Source: Theristus sp. LFF4_11
Lineage: Eukaryota; Nematoda; Chromadorea; Monhysterida; Xyalidae
NCBI GenBank assembly: GCA_030248135.1
Contig: JASANC010003612.1
Location: 1-62,173, forward strand
DNA length: 62,173 bases
Direction of reading: 5' to 3'
Positions 49,490 to 62,173 of the stretch are shown piece after piece; position 1 is the first letter of the stretch; the number at the start of each line of letters is the position of its first letter. The notes beneath the pieces were generated by a model that worked only from the letters and a program-made list of their open reading frames with translations, was not told where the DNA came from and searched no databases. Both the position numbers and the translations under genes were made by a program.

Positions 49490-50950
49490 TTTTAGTGAAA
49501 TTATATCACGTTTTTGCTGCACTGTAATTTGCTAACACAGCAGAATAACATGCATATTTGATCTTTTATTAGTTTCAGAACACAATAAAAACTGAAACCG
49601 CAAAACTCCACATTCATAAATAAAAGCTGTGTATTTTTATTATGTGGGAGATTTGTGGGCACAAAAAACATGTGAACTTGCAAACGTCAAAGAAAAATGT
49701 TCGGTTTATCAAGGTTTTCGGTTTTGTGTACTTTAGTGGCAGACAAAAACATACGAAGAAAGACACGCACAAGAAACATGTGATGTTCAAAAACGTACGA
49801 AATTGGTGTGAATGTGCATGCTACAGACACCGGTGTGCAGGCTTGGAGGTTAACAGAGATTTGTATTTTTTAGGTGCGCAACATTTCCTTGGTACATAAA
49901 ATGTTGAAAAGGGGCAACAAATCAACCATAAAACAAAATATGTTCAGCTGTATTAGAACAAATTTTGAAATGTAAGATCACATACTTGGCGACGATGCCC
50001 TCAAACTCAAAGTAACGTTCCATTGACCGTTATTAGTTTTTTGTCCCCTCAAGCACATTGCACCCACTCCTGTCCTGGAAAGCACATACCTGTAGTTTCA
50101 TCAGATTCCCTTGTACGTGCATGTTTTATGTTTCGTGCATGTTTTGTGTTTTCTGCATGAAATATCAGATGCACAGGGTGCGTGCGATGATGACCATGAC
50201 CGATAAAGCAACAGTGTTGATGGGGGATGGTGAAGCAGACGCACGCACAGCCTTTGCAACTGTGCTGCTATTGGATGTCCATTCAAGTTCAGATGCCTGA
50301 TTTGTAGTCCCAACAACAGTACAGGGTGTGTATTGTCTAATCAGTGTGTTGTGGTTGGTGGACAAATGCTGACTGTTTTATTAGTAGCTTTCGGTGCTTC
50401 CAAAACTCAGCAGCAAATTTTGTGGTGTTCCATCTCTTCAATAAGATGTTATTTTTTAAATGCTTGAAAATGCATCGCCGAGACGCACAATAAACATTGC
50501 AATACGTGCGGGTGGGTATGCCCTTTTTATTATATTTTTAAAGTAAACATTGAAAAATAAAAATTTTGATAACAAGAATATTGGTCACAAAATGTGACAC
50601 TAACAAAAGGAAACATAGATTGTACATGCTCTCAGACAGTTGTTTCTTGTAAAAAAGCGTTGCTAACATTCATGGTTGTCTGTTTTTTGATAGGTACGTT
50701 TTTCGTGTAAAAATCTGAAAAAAAAACAAATTTTGAAAATTTTCTCAATTTATTCACAATAAGCCCAATTGACGCATTCATTAGTTTAACAACAGGTTGA
50801 AAAAAGAATAGAACTGATAAGAAAATTGATCAGTTGACTGAAAATGTTTTCGGTCCGTCATTGACACCGAAACAGCGTGTCTGCGGGAAAAATACAATTT
50901 ACAATTTTTACGAAAACTTCTCAGTCATCAGCCATAATCGTGGGATTTTC
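49490..50950. other. Divergent intergenic region, no gene seen
   Basis: About 1.5 kb between the 5' ends of the FABP and the two-TM gene. It is AT-rich. A ctcag at 50920-50925 shortly upstream of the ATG at 50951 could be a splice-leader acceptor for the two-TM gene, by analogy with nematode trans-splicing. Confidence 0.35.
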
Positions 50951-52659
50951 ATGGCTCCCCGAAGTTCAGGAGGCGTAAAGGCATTCGCATGGTTTTGGTA
51001 AATTGGAGTATTTTAGTTTTCAAAATAAAAAACAAAAGCTTTTGAGAACTAAAGTAAATCATCAAAATCCAAATCCAAAGCTTTTTTGGCTAACCATTCG
51101 ATTTTTAAATGTAAAAAAGGCGTTCAAGTTACAAATCATTGGCTACACCAGAGTTGACCAATTTTCAAATGAGTTTTCAACACTGACAGAACGAGCTTAC
51201 TAAACCGGCTACTAACGTTCACGTTCACGTGTTACACTCCACATTGTATACCGCCGCAGTGACCGTTTTAGTAGCCCTTGTTCTAGCCTCTAGCTGCCAG
51301 TGAACGGACTGACATTTACATTGGTGTGCTTTTGGTCAGGATCACACTGACTGGCAGTATCGCGCTGCTTGTTGCACTTGTGTTCATTGTCTACGGAAGC
51401 GTTGGCACGTCCACTCATGAGCCAGACGATTCGAAGGTATTTCTTTGTGGGTGTTTGTGAAGTGCGGTGTGGCCAATAAATAAGGCAGTGTTCAAGGCAG
51501 CATCAGTCGCTGACTAGGAGTTGTTTTTTTCAAGAATGCTAATATAATTCCCAGTCGTGTGTGCAAGAGAGAAAGAATGAACAGAATAGCACGAAGAACA
51601 AATTAGTGTACACGTTTAATTCGACGTACAATTGGGTTTCTGAACGTCTTTTTTTCTTCCATTCAAATTTCAGCATGCCCACCAGACCATCTACTGGTTT
51701 TTCCTGTGGCTTGGTGTGCCCCTGTTGCTTCTTGGGAGTGTTGCCATTGGTGTCGGTCACCACATGCGTCTCGCACTCACCAACAACCAATTAGCACTCA
51801 TCAACAACCAATCAGCACCCATCAACAACCAATCAGCACCCATCAACAACCAATCAGTGTTCACACAACGCTCGCCAGCTCAAGTGCAGCCAATCAACGC
51901 ACGAGGCCATTCAAATTCAGCCAATCACTATCAGAGGCCGCAACGATTCAGCCATTTTGTGCGACTGTTTCGTCAGAACAATTTGGCTTTCACTCTCGCT
52001 GCTAGTCAACAGAGGAACGCTCATAATTTGAATCTGAATTCAGCCAATCAGCGTGTGCCACTGTTCCGCAGTACACCAACTAGGTTGAATAATAATGCCC
52101 GTAACTTGTCAAGAGTGAGACCAACAACGTTGATGTTCGACACACCGCCGAGTTACGAAGAAGCGCTGAGAAGGTAATGTTTCGTGCGGGTTGTATAAGT
52201 GAACCAATTTCAAAACGCGAATCATACGTAAAAACGCGTATCGATTGTCTTCGCACGAAATAGGATGCTGTCTGGAAATAGGGCGGGGCAAGCGAGAAAG
52301 CTGTTTCCCTCACTTGACCACGGTTTTGTCTCGCGGAACAAAAGAGCAGTTCAATTCGTAAAAAAGACCGGAGTTTTGGTACCTTTGGATTTCCGAAATT
52401 GGGTGGGAGGAGAGACAAGGGCATATGCTCCAAATCGTAGATACAATCGTACAAGTCAATCAAAGACATTGGCCCTTTCAGCCCATCTATTCCGTCAATC
52501 TCTGGTCTCCTGTCGCAGTCACCAGCTTCATCTCCCGTCAGTCGAGGTTACCCTCAGCCTCAGAGCTGTGCGGCTTCGTGGGTACCGCCGCCCGCTTATG
52601 CTCCCAAACTTCCCAACCGGCACGTTTCGTTGCACAGACCAAGACAATCCGCTGTGTGA
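50951..52659 (+). CDS. Two-TM protein with PPxY-rich cytoplasmic tail
   Basis: Four exons join in phase: 50951-50997, 51340-51436, 51674-52173 and 52482-52659, giving 273 residues. TM1 is about LTGSIALLVALVFIVYG. A short acidic loop (EPDDSK) follows, then TM2, about IYWFFLWLGVPLLLLGSVA. The long tail starts with Asn/Gln-rich direct repeats (INNQSAP), encoded by a 21-bp repeat, and is Ser/Gln/Arg-rich. It carries two PPxY motifs (TPPSYEEAL and VPPPAYAPK) of the type bound by WW domains of NEDD4-family ubiquitin ligases. I do not recognise a named family. Small membrane adaptors for NEDD4 ligases have this layout, but that is inference. Confidence 0.65.
51771..51856 (+). repeat. Coding 21-bp tandem repeat containing CCAATCAG
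   Basis: About four units of CACCCATCAACAACCAATCAG, the first two diverged. They encode LTNNQ / INNQSAP repeats at the start of the cytoplasmic tail. The CCAATCA core recurs elsewhere in the window. Confidence 0.8.
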
Positions 52660-53090
52660 CATGATCTGTTCGATTCGATTCGCTTTGGATGTCAAAGTAT
52701 CTGTGTCAAAGCTATAGCAAACTGTCTGTGTTTGCAATGCTGAAAAAAAAGTTTGTATAAATTTTGCAAAATAAATGGAAAGATTTTGTTTGGAAATTCT
52801 CTAGCATCGACTTTCACCAAAGAATAAAATAAATTTTTATTTGAAGGCAAAAAATATTGCAGCATGTACTGCACACGTGGGTGTTTAATTCATGTGAGAA
52901 ATGCATGATATGAATTCATTCGCAATTTGATCCGGTCTGTCAACAAGTATTATTTGAAAAATAAAGGCATTTTTTGTGCATTGAGAACAACTTTCATGAA
53001 ACAATCGCTTTGAAAACTCGCGAACTAAAAGAATGTACAAGGCCCAACAACTGAAAACATGGGCAGGCAAACAGACAAAAAGCCACAGTA
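52660..53090. other. Convergent intergenic region, no gene seen
   Basis: About 430 bp between the 3' ends of the two-TM and cuticle collagen genes. Nothing recognisable. Confidence 0.45.
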
Positions 53091-56229
<3,139 letters not shown>

Positions 56230-57888
56230 CTTGAGAGGTGCAAGTTCTGAGCGAAAGAAGCAACAGAAATTTTGCGCGTTTTTTTCTTTTAAATAATGAA
56301 ATAATTAATTTTAAAAAATAAATCTGCATATTAATTTCTGAAAAAAATCACCTTCAAATTATATCACGAAAAGTTTCCAACTACAGGTATAGAAAAACCA
56401 AAAAAACATTGCAACAATTGTTTCACAGTTAAAACTGAAAACATAGAACGCACGACCCATTTGACCGTGACATGACTGTTCGCTTTTCGGTCACACTCAA
56501 ACGGTAACATTTGAAAAATATACATATAACAAAAATATAAGTATGATGCTGTATGAAATATTGCTGCTGGTCTATGTTTTAGTAAGCATTTCTGAATTCG
56601 TTAACAACATTCTCTTAACATGACACGTGCTGCTGTGCTGAATTTTAGAAAATACACACTTCATTTACTTATTACTGTCATTCCTGCGATTCGCATTTGT
56701 AAACGTATTTGCCGTGACTTTGTTGAAGAAACTTTTGTGTGAATGGGTCATTAATTTTTGTTTGGTCTGGAAATTTGAAGTTCTAGCATTTTTCAGTCAT
56801 ATAGAAGTGAGAGTTCTGAGCACAAAAGCTCAATTATATCCAAGATTTGATCATCAGTATAGTACACTGACGCTTTGAAAACGCGGAAGTCCCGTTTACA
56901 ACGCGTTGCAACTTTCTTGCCCACACTTCACTTCCACAAATTGTGCATTTCATAACGCCCAATGAAATGATTGCATGATTGTTTGGGTGCGAAAGCACAA
57001 AAACAACAACAAGGCAGCAAGGAAATGAAAAATGTACATGTAACGTTGACATTTCGTTTTCATATGAGGTTTCAGTTGACCCAGAACCTTTTTGCCGTTT
57101 TCTCAGCATTGAAAACGCACGACTACAAATGATGTTTTTCTTTTTTTAACGAATCGCCCACTAAGAGTGTGTTACAGTGTCGGTGTTTTTTTCAAATGAA
57201 ATTTATATAAATTTCTCTCATTTACCTACGCTTATGTGCTCGATGAAAGTGAAATGAACTGTCGCAAACAAAACCCAAGAGCACGCAAAAAATGTGCCAA
57301 TTGATGCGCGAGTACGCGTGATCGTCCTCACAAGACGTCGGACTGTGCTGGTGTCGCTTGTAGCACGAGCTCAAGCTGCTCACGTGTTCAAGTCAAAACG
57401 TTGACCTGTTCTTGTAAAAGTACGGAAACGTTGGCTTGATTTTATCGCACAGCATACAGCAAACAACACAATTTACAAACCCCAATAACATTGTATCACT
57501 CCCACAAATAAACGGGTTTCGGAACACACATTTTTAACCTCGCGTCCGAATCATTGGTTTGCTGTTTCAGTTTCATATCATTTTCTTTCAAAAAAAATTT
57601 TTTTCAAACAATTAGTGAAATAATAGTCGTAATCCGACAAAATGATATTTGAGGTTAAAAACTGTGTGAGATACAGTCTCGGTAATTTTTAGAATGCGGA
57701 ATGAAACAAACTGTTATCATTCAGAGGGGTCACAAATTTTTTTACATTAATCGGGAACCAACTGTGGTGTTTTTTTTTTAATTTGATTCGCTCAACTTTT
57801 AGTGTTTTTTTGAAATAACTCAAGAGATATTTCAAGAAAAAAAGTTCACAGCACAGTCGGTTCATAATAAATAGTTTTACTCAAACTG
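56230..57888. other. Intergenic, no gene seen
   Basis: About 1.7 kb between two minus-strand genes, so it should hold the collagen promoter. It is AT-rich. A ctctcaag directly before the collagen ATG at 56229 could be a splice acceptor, for a 5' exon or a spliced leader. Confidence 0.4.
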
Positions 57889-60537
57889 TCAGTGGTCATA
57901 CAAGCTGTTGCGCGTGCAATTGGAGTCACCATAGAAGTCACTGAAAAAAACGTTCAATAAAAGAACTTGGATGAAATATGCTGAAGACTCACGATTGGCT
58001 AAGATTTTGGAAAGAAAAGTTAAAATAACGCAAGCGCACCTCGTCGCCCTCGTCGCCCTCGTCGCCGTCTTCGTCGTCAGCGTCCTGCGGCCGTTTGCAC
58101 TCGGGCGTCTGAGTGTTCCAGCCGTGCTCAGCGGTGCACTCGACACGGTGCGGCATCTGCAGCCACTCGCCAGCGATCACCAATTCCTCGCCCTCGTTGC
58201 GACACGTCAACGATGCGGTCGAACCCCAGCTGAATTGCAATGAATCAAATGTGCAACCACACAGGGCTGTTTGCTGGTCGTATCATCGACAATCACATCG
58301 GTATAGCCGATTTATTCAAATGGGTCGCACCGAAATGTGCTGTAAAGCATATGCGTTTGTCATAGGCACAGCAATCCAAACTTTCAGTTTTCGCTGATCC
58401 ATTCACATAAAAATACAGTGAATGGTGCACGAAAACTGAAACTCTGTACCTGTAGTGTCTGTGCATGACGATGTAACGTTTTCACAAGCAAATGACGTCA
58501 TTTCGGTCCGACTCGTTCGAATAGATCTACGATTTGTGAAGCACAAATCGCGACAGTTTCCACTGAAAATTGTCAGTGATTGGCGCTAACAACAACGAAG
58601 CTTCGCAACAACAACTCAGCAGTTTTTTCTCACGGGTACACTTCGGAGCATTGTTCGTCGCCCTCGTCATCGCGCCAGCATCTGCGTATCTTCGGCGGGT
58701 ACGCAACCAAAACATCGACGCCACGTGCAATGCCAAGCTCACATCCGCCTGAAAATGACAACGAAAGGCACAATTGAAAGATGTGCGTTTCGAAAATTAG
58801 TTCGACTGGACGAGTCTTGCTTGAAAGCTGAACTGATGCAACGGAAAATCGAACGACGGGATGAATTGCAACTGTTTTTGACCGACCACAGCAGCGGGTC
58901 TCCTCCCCGCGTTCGCCCTCGTCTCCTTCATCGCCGTCGTCACCGGTTTCCCCCTTCAGGCCACGACCACCATGCACCCCTTGTTTGCCCTGAGTGCCCT
59001 GTTGGCCCTTGTCTCCCTGCGTGCCCTTCGGCCCCACCGCATCCCCCTTCATGCCAACTTTGCCTTCGCCGCCCTCGCTGCCTGGTGCGCCGTCGGGTGC
59101 AGCGTCTGCAAGGTTTCCGTGAGCTAGCAGTTGTAGCTCAACAAAACGATTAATAGCTAGCAATTGCTAGTGAGTGAATATTTGTTTCCTAAAAACTGGT
59201 TTCACATGTGTCTTGCAAACATGCATGTTCCGCTGGTGAAAAAAGGATTCGCTTTTTAAGCGCCAGATACTGTATAAAACTGGTGAGTGAAGCTCGAACC
59301 AGTGAGCATTTGAAATCGAAAAGTCGACATCAAATCGTTTGAAGGAAAGCAAATCGTGCTCAATTCACAGGCAGGCACGCACTTTCACATTTGTGCATGT
59401 TGCACGTGCGCCGCTCTACGAGACTGGGGCAGTCCTCGGTGTAGCGCTGCTGGAAGCCACCGCCACACTCCTCGGAGCAGTCAGTCCATTCCGTGAACGT
59501 TTGTGCGCGACAGATTGTGGGGCCTGCCGATTGGATCGCAAGTTTTCAGTGAATATTTGATACAGTGAAACAACAGAAAACCGAACACGCCATTATACAT
59601 GCAGATATATGTATCTTAGTTGTCACTGAAAAGAAAACCAATCTGTTATGGCTTTTTTTTCTTCAGTGTGTTATCTTTTATGTTGTTTCCGAGACTCAAT
59701 GCGCGCATATCCGAGTCCCTTAAATAGGGCTTGAATTGAAACTAGTTTTCCTTTCGACGTCTGCAAATGCATTGAGTCCCAGAAGATAAAAAAATTAATA
59801 ATTGTTTTTTTGTAACTCCATCGGCCACCAACGGTCTGGTTCATCTTTGCAGTTGTGCGGATTGCACAGCTGGTCCTCCGAGTACTCGAGGCAGTGGCGG
59901 CCTGCTGGCTTGCGCGAGCGAAGACCGCCGCCACACGGCACACTGCACTCGGACCATTTCGTGAACTCTTTGATCTCGCAGCCAACTGAAATGCTTTCAG
60001 GTATCAGATAATTGTTTTGAAACTCGCTTTGGTGCAAAATTAGCAAGCCTCTTAGCAGGCTGAATTCAACCTGCAATGAATTCGACGAAGTGCAATGAAT
60101 ATTTCAAGCTGAATTTCAAACAGTTTAAAAAACCAGTTCCTACCTTTTGGTCCGTCCGGTCCAGCGGCGCCACCTTCGCCTGGTTCACCCTTTGCGCCCT
60201 GTGCGCCTGCCATCCCATTGTCGCCCTTTTCACCAACCTCGCCTTTCTCAGTGCCCTTGTCGCCTGTCCGGAAATGTTTTTTCTTGTGTTTCAATGTTCT
60301 TTCATTCAGTAAGGCAAATGATAAAAACAAGATGTCATCTTAGGCGGTATTCGGCTGCATGTTCGGGGTACCTTTTTCTCCCTGTGCTCCCTCCTTCGGT
60401 CCATCCTCCTTGATGCCACGGAAACGGAACCAAGCATCCCTGGCCTTGTCGTCGACTTTATCCGCAGCAGCCTCAGCTTCTTTGACGCTCTTGCGAATGT
60501 CAGCCGTCTGTGCTTGACCATCAATCATCGCTTTGAT
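57889..60537 (-). CDS. Collagen / thrombospondin type 1 / sushi mosaic protein (5' part missing)
   Basis: Eight exons join in phase to 400 residues: 60537-60372, 60263-60144, 59985-59833, 59523-59383, 59105-58887, 58748-58634, 58229-57993 and 57940-57889. In order they encode an alpha-helical lead (IKAMIDGQAQTADIRKSVKE) and a short Gly-X-Y block (GDKGTEKGEVGEKGDNG). Two TSP1 repeats follow (FTKWSECSVPCGGGLRSR and FTEWTDCSEECGGGFQQR), then a second collagen block (GPKGTQGDKGQQGTQGKQG). Next is a Cys-containing linker and a sushi/CCP-like module (ASLTCRNEGEELVIAGEW, VECTAEHGWNTQTPECK). The end is an acidic Glu/Asp tail (DEDGDEGDEGDE) and NCTRNSLYDH. It is presumably extracellular. The N-terminal exon(s) with signal or TM were not found upstream. 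I know no exact counterpart of this domain order. Confidence 0.75.
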
Positions 60538-60713
60538 CTGCACAATAGACAATCGGACACACAGTTTTCTCAGTGAATTGCAAAACCAACCGTGAAACAT
60601 GCAACTTGTCGACCAGCAACAAATTACTGACCATAGTGCCGAATATAACCTATTTATTCGAATGCGCAGACCGATATGACGTCATGTGCTCTGAAACATT
60701 TACATTTCATGCC

Positions 60714-61278
60714 TTAAGGCCCGTTTAGCCGTCCGTATTTGCATCCGGCACGGCACGTCACGTCACGTCAAACCTCGTTTATGCTGCAAAAAAAGAGCAA
60801 TCCGGCACGTCACGGCACGGCCAATTCCCTCTCAGCTGTCAGCTTTCAGTAACGGCCAATTCTTCAGGTGAAAAATAACGCAGCAAGGGCTGAACCTATT
60901 GAAATCCTGCTGCTTGTGCATGACAAAAGCAAATGACGTCATTTCGGTTCGAATAAAGGCCCATTCATGCACACAAATTTTTACGGCACGTCACGTCACG
61001 TCACGTCACGTCTTCATTCATGATGCACAAAACAGCCATCCGGCACGTCACGTCAAGCTTTAGATCACGCGCTCGTTCATACCTGCGCACGTCGACGTGC
61101 GTCGACGGACGGCAAAAAAGGTGGTATGAATGAAGACGTGACGTGACGTGCCGTGCCGGATGGTTTTAGATTCTTTGCTCGTTCATACCTGCGCACGTCG
61201 ACGTGCATCGACGGACGGCAAAAAAGGGAGGTATGAATGATGACGTGACGTGACGTGCCGTGCCGGATAATTTTAGAA
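60714..61278. repeat. GACGT-rich foldback repeats, related to those at 11.4 kb
   Basis: 60714-60815 is the reverse complement of the end of the 11364-11697 element (GGCCCGTTTAGCCGTCCGTA ...). From 60955 a second, related arrangement starts AAAGGCCCATTCATG, with CACGTCACGTCACGTC runs. Two 106-bp direct units (61061-61166 and 61167-61272) follow, each holding CGCACGTCGACGTGCRTCGA palindromes. It lies upstream of the mosaic gene. Confidence 0.65.
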
Positions 61279-61339
61279 ACTGACCTAAAAAGCCGTACGT
61301 CAACATGTGCAAAATTCAATAATTGATTGATTAAATTAG

Positions 61340-61428
61340 TATTTGTGTGTTTCAAATATTTCAAATATTATTTGTGTGTTTCAAATATTTCAAATAATAT
61401 TTGTGCGTTTCAAATATTTCAAATAACT
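61340..61428. repeat. Short AT-rich tandem repeat (about 30 bp, three units)
   Basis: Three units of the form TATTTGTGTGTTTCAAATAT plus TTCAAATA occur in a row. Nothing else is seen in this stretch. Confidence 0.7.
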
Positions 61429-61627
61429 CCGCGCTTTTGAAAGCTGTCCAGATTTGTTCATTTTCGTTGTTCTTTCAACGTTGTCACGAAAAGTTGGGAG
61501 AAACTCAGGTTTGCTTTTCCCTGTTGGTCTCTGACTACTGACGCAAATGCAAAAATTTGTTGGTGAAAACCGAACAACTTCTATTCATTTGAATATCATC
61601 AACTTTTTGAAACAAAAAATGAATCGT

Positions 61628-61705
61628 AGTCGCCAGGAACTGAACCGCACGCGTTGTTTGCTTTCGGCGGGAAATACTAACCGTTGCGCTTTTGCCTCAC
61701 TGGTC
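61628..61705 (-). pseudogene. Degenerate tRNA-like sequence
   Basis: The minus strand has an A-box-like GCGCAACGGTTAG and a B-box-like GCGGTTCAGTTCC at near-normal spacing. The acceptor ends do not pair. Likely a tRNA relic. Confidence 0.3.
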
Positions 61706-61997
61706 AGGCATGTGTTATAGTGCTACAGGTGTACTGGGCATCTTCGTGCATGCACACAAGCTTTTACAAGCTGTGTGTCGAGTGAGCATGTGTGTTCGCT
61801 GCACGCTAGCACGCCTGTGGAACAGGAAAATTTTCATAATTTTTCAACCGAAACTGAAAACTACCGTATTTTTCAGAAACCGAAAAGATAATCATGAAAT
61901 CAACCAAAAAACTTTCAAAACTTCAATTTTAACGTGGCTAGAACTGCGTTGCAGCAAATTTTATTATTGATTATTGGTTTTTACCCATAAACTTGAG

Positions 61998-62173
61998 GAA
62001 TTCAATCCGTCGACGTGGTGCCCTTGTGGCGCCAGAAACAAAAACTCGAGTCGCTCGTCTCAAGCTGGCCGACCCGCTCGCAGAAGGCAGGAAGCGGTCA
62101 CTGTCACTGGTTTCCTCGCCGACGACGTCGCCCATTATCCAGGCGCCCAAGCGTGCAAATATGGCCGAGCCGT
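61998..62173 (+). CDS. Coding exon running off the right edge, unknown product
   Basis: After a possible ttgag acceptor the plus strand stays open to the end. It reads RRRGALVAPETKTRVARLKL, then ADPLAEGRKRSLSLVSSPTT and SPIIQAPKRA. The Arg/Lys/Ser/Pro-rich content with SP and KRSLS phospho-type sites looks like a disordered part of a nuclear or signalling protein. I do not recognise the family. Confidence 0.45.

Overview
The window is animal nuclear DNA with spliced genes (GT-AG introns, mostly 80-900 bp). Several features point to a nematode. One gene (53.1-56.2 kb) encodes a typical nematode cuticle collagen: an N-terminal membrane segment, interrupted Gly-X-Y blocks and the [14 protein letters not shown]-terminus. 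Many other products are short secreted or extracellular proteins. All exon models were assembled by eye from splice signals, reading phase and family similarity. Where I say exons join in phase, I checked the arithmetic by hand; no search was run.

Layout. 0-1.2 kb: SAP30-like zinc-finger gene (minus). 1.35-1.80 kb: G/C-homopolymer inverted-repeat element. 2.2-3.3 kb: CDCA3/Tome-1-like gene (plus). 3.9-9.2 kb: pescadillo (PES1, minus), eleven exons recognised, first exon not found. 9.3-12.6 kb: AT-rich DNA, duplications and transposon relics. 12.6-18.3 kb: GAB/DOS/SOC-1-like adaptor (plus) with an antisense tRNA-Asn in an intron. 19.6-23.0 kb: secreted protein with two VWA domains (minus). 23.9-27.3 kb: core-1 beta-1,3-galactosyltransferase (C1GALT1, plus) with an 8-bp minisatellite in an intron. 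28.5-32.6 kb: complete Frizzled 5/8-type receptor (minus). 32.6-43.7 kb: long gene-poor stretch with only weak exon candidates. 43.7-44.5 kb: small secreted Cys-rich protein (minus). 45.1-45.7 kb: defensin-like precursor (plus). 46.2-47.5 kb: secreted C-type lectin (plus). 48.0-49.5 kb: fatty-acid-binding protein (minus). 51.0-52.7 kb: two-TM protein with PPxY motifs (plus). 53.1-56.2 kb: cuticle collagen (minus). 57.9-60.5 kb: collagen/thrombospondin/sushi mosaic protein (minus). 60.7-61.3 kb: GACGT-rich foldback repeats. 62.0 kb to the end: start of another plus-strand coding exon.

How the genes relate. Cell biology genes (PES1 ribosome biogenesis, SAP30 deacetylase complex, CDCA3, Frizzled, GAB adaptor, O-glycan synthesis) are mixed with a secreted/extracellular set (VWA, C-type lectin, defensin-like, Cys-rich, collagen, TSP1/sushi). 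There is no sign of one pathway or operon; strands alternate.

The most unusual signal is a hammerhead-ribozyme-like core. It occurs three times in a 232-bp tandem repeat inside the cuticle-collagen gene and once in a PES1 intron. It carries all hammerhead core segments and three helices with compensatory changes between the two loci, but its strand segments are in a non-standard, pseudoknotted order. In both places it lies antisense to its host gene.
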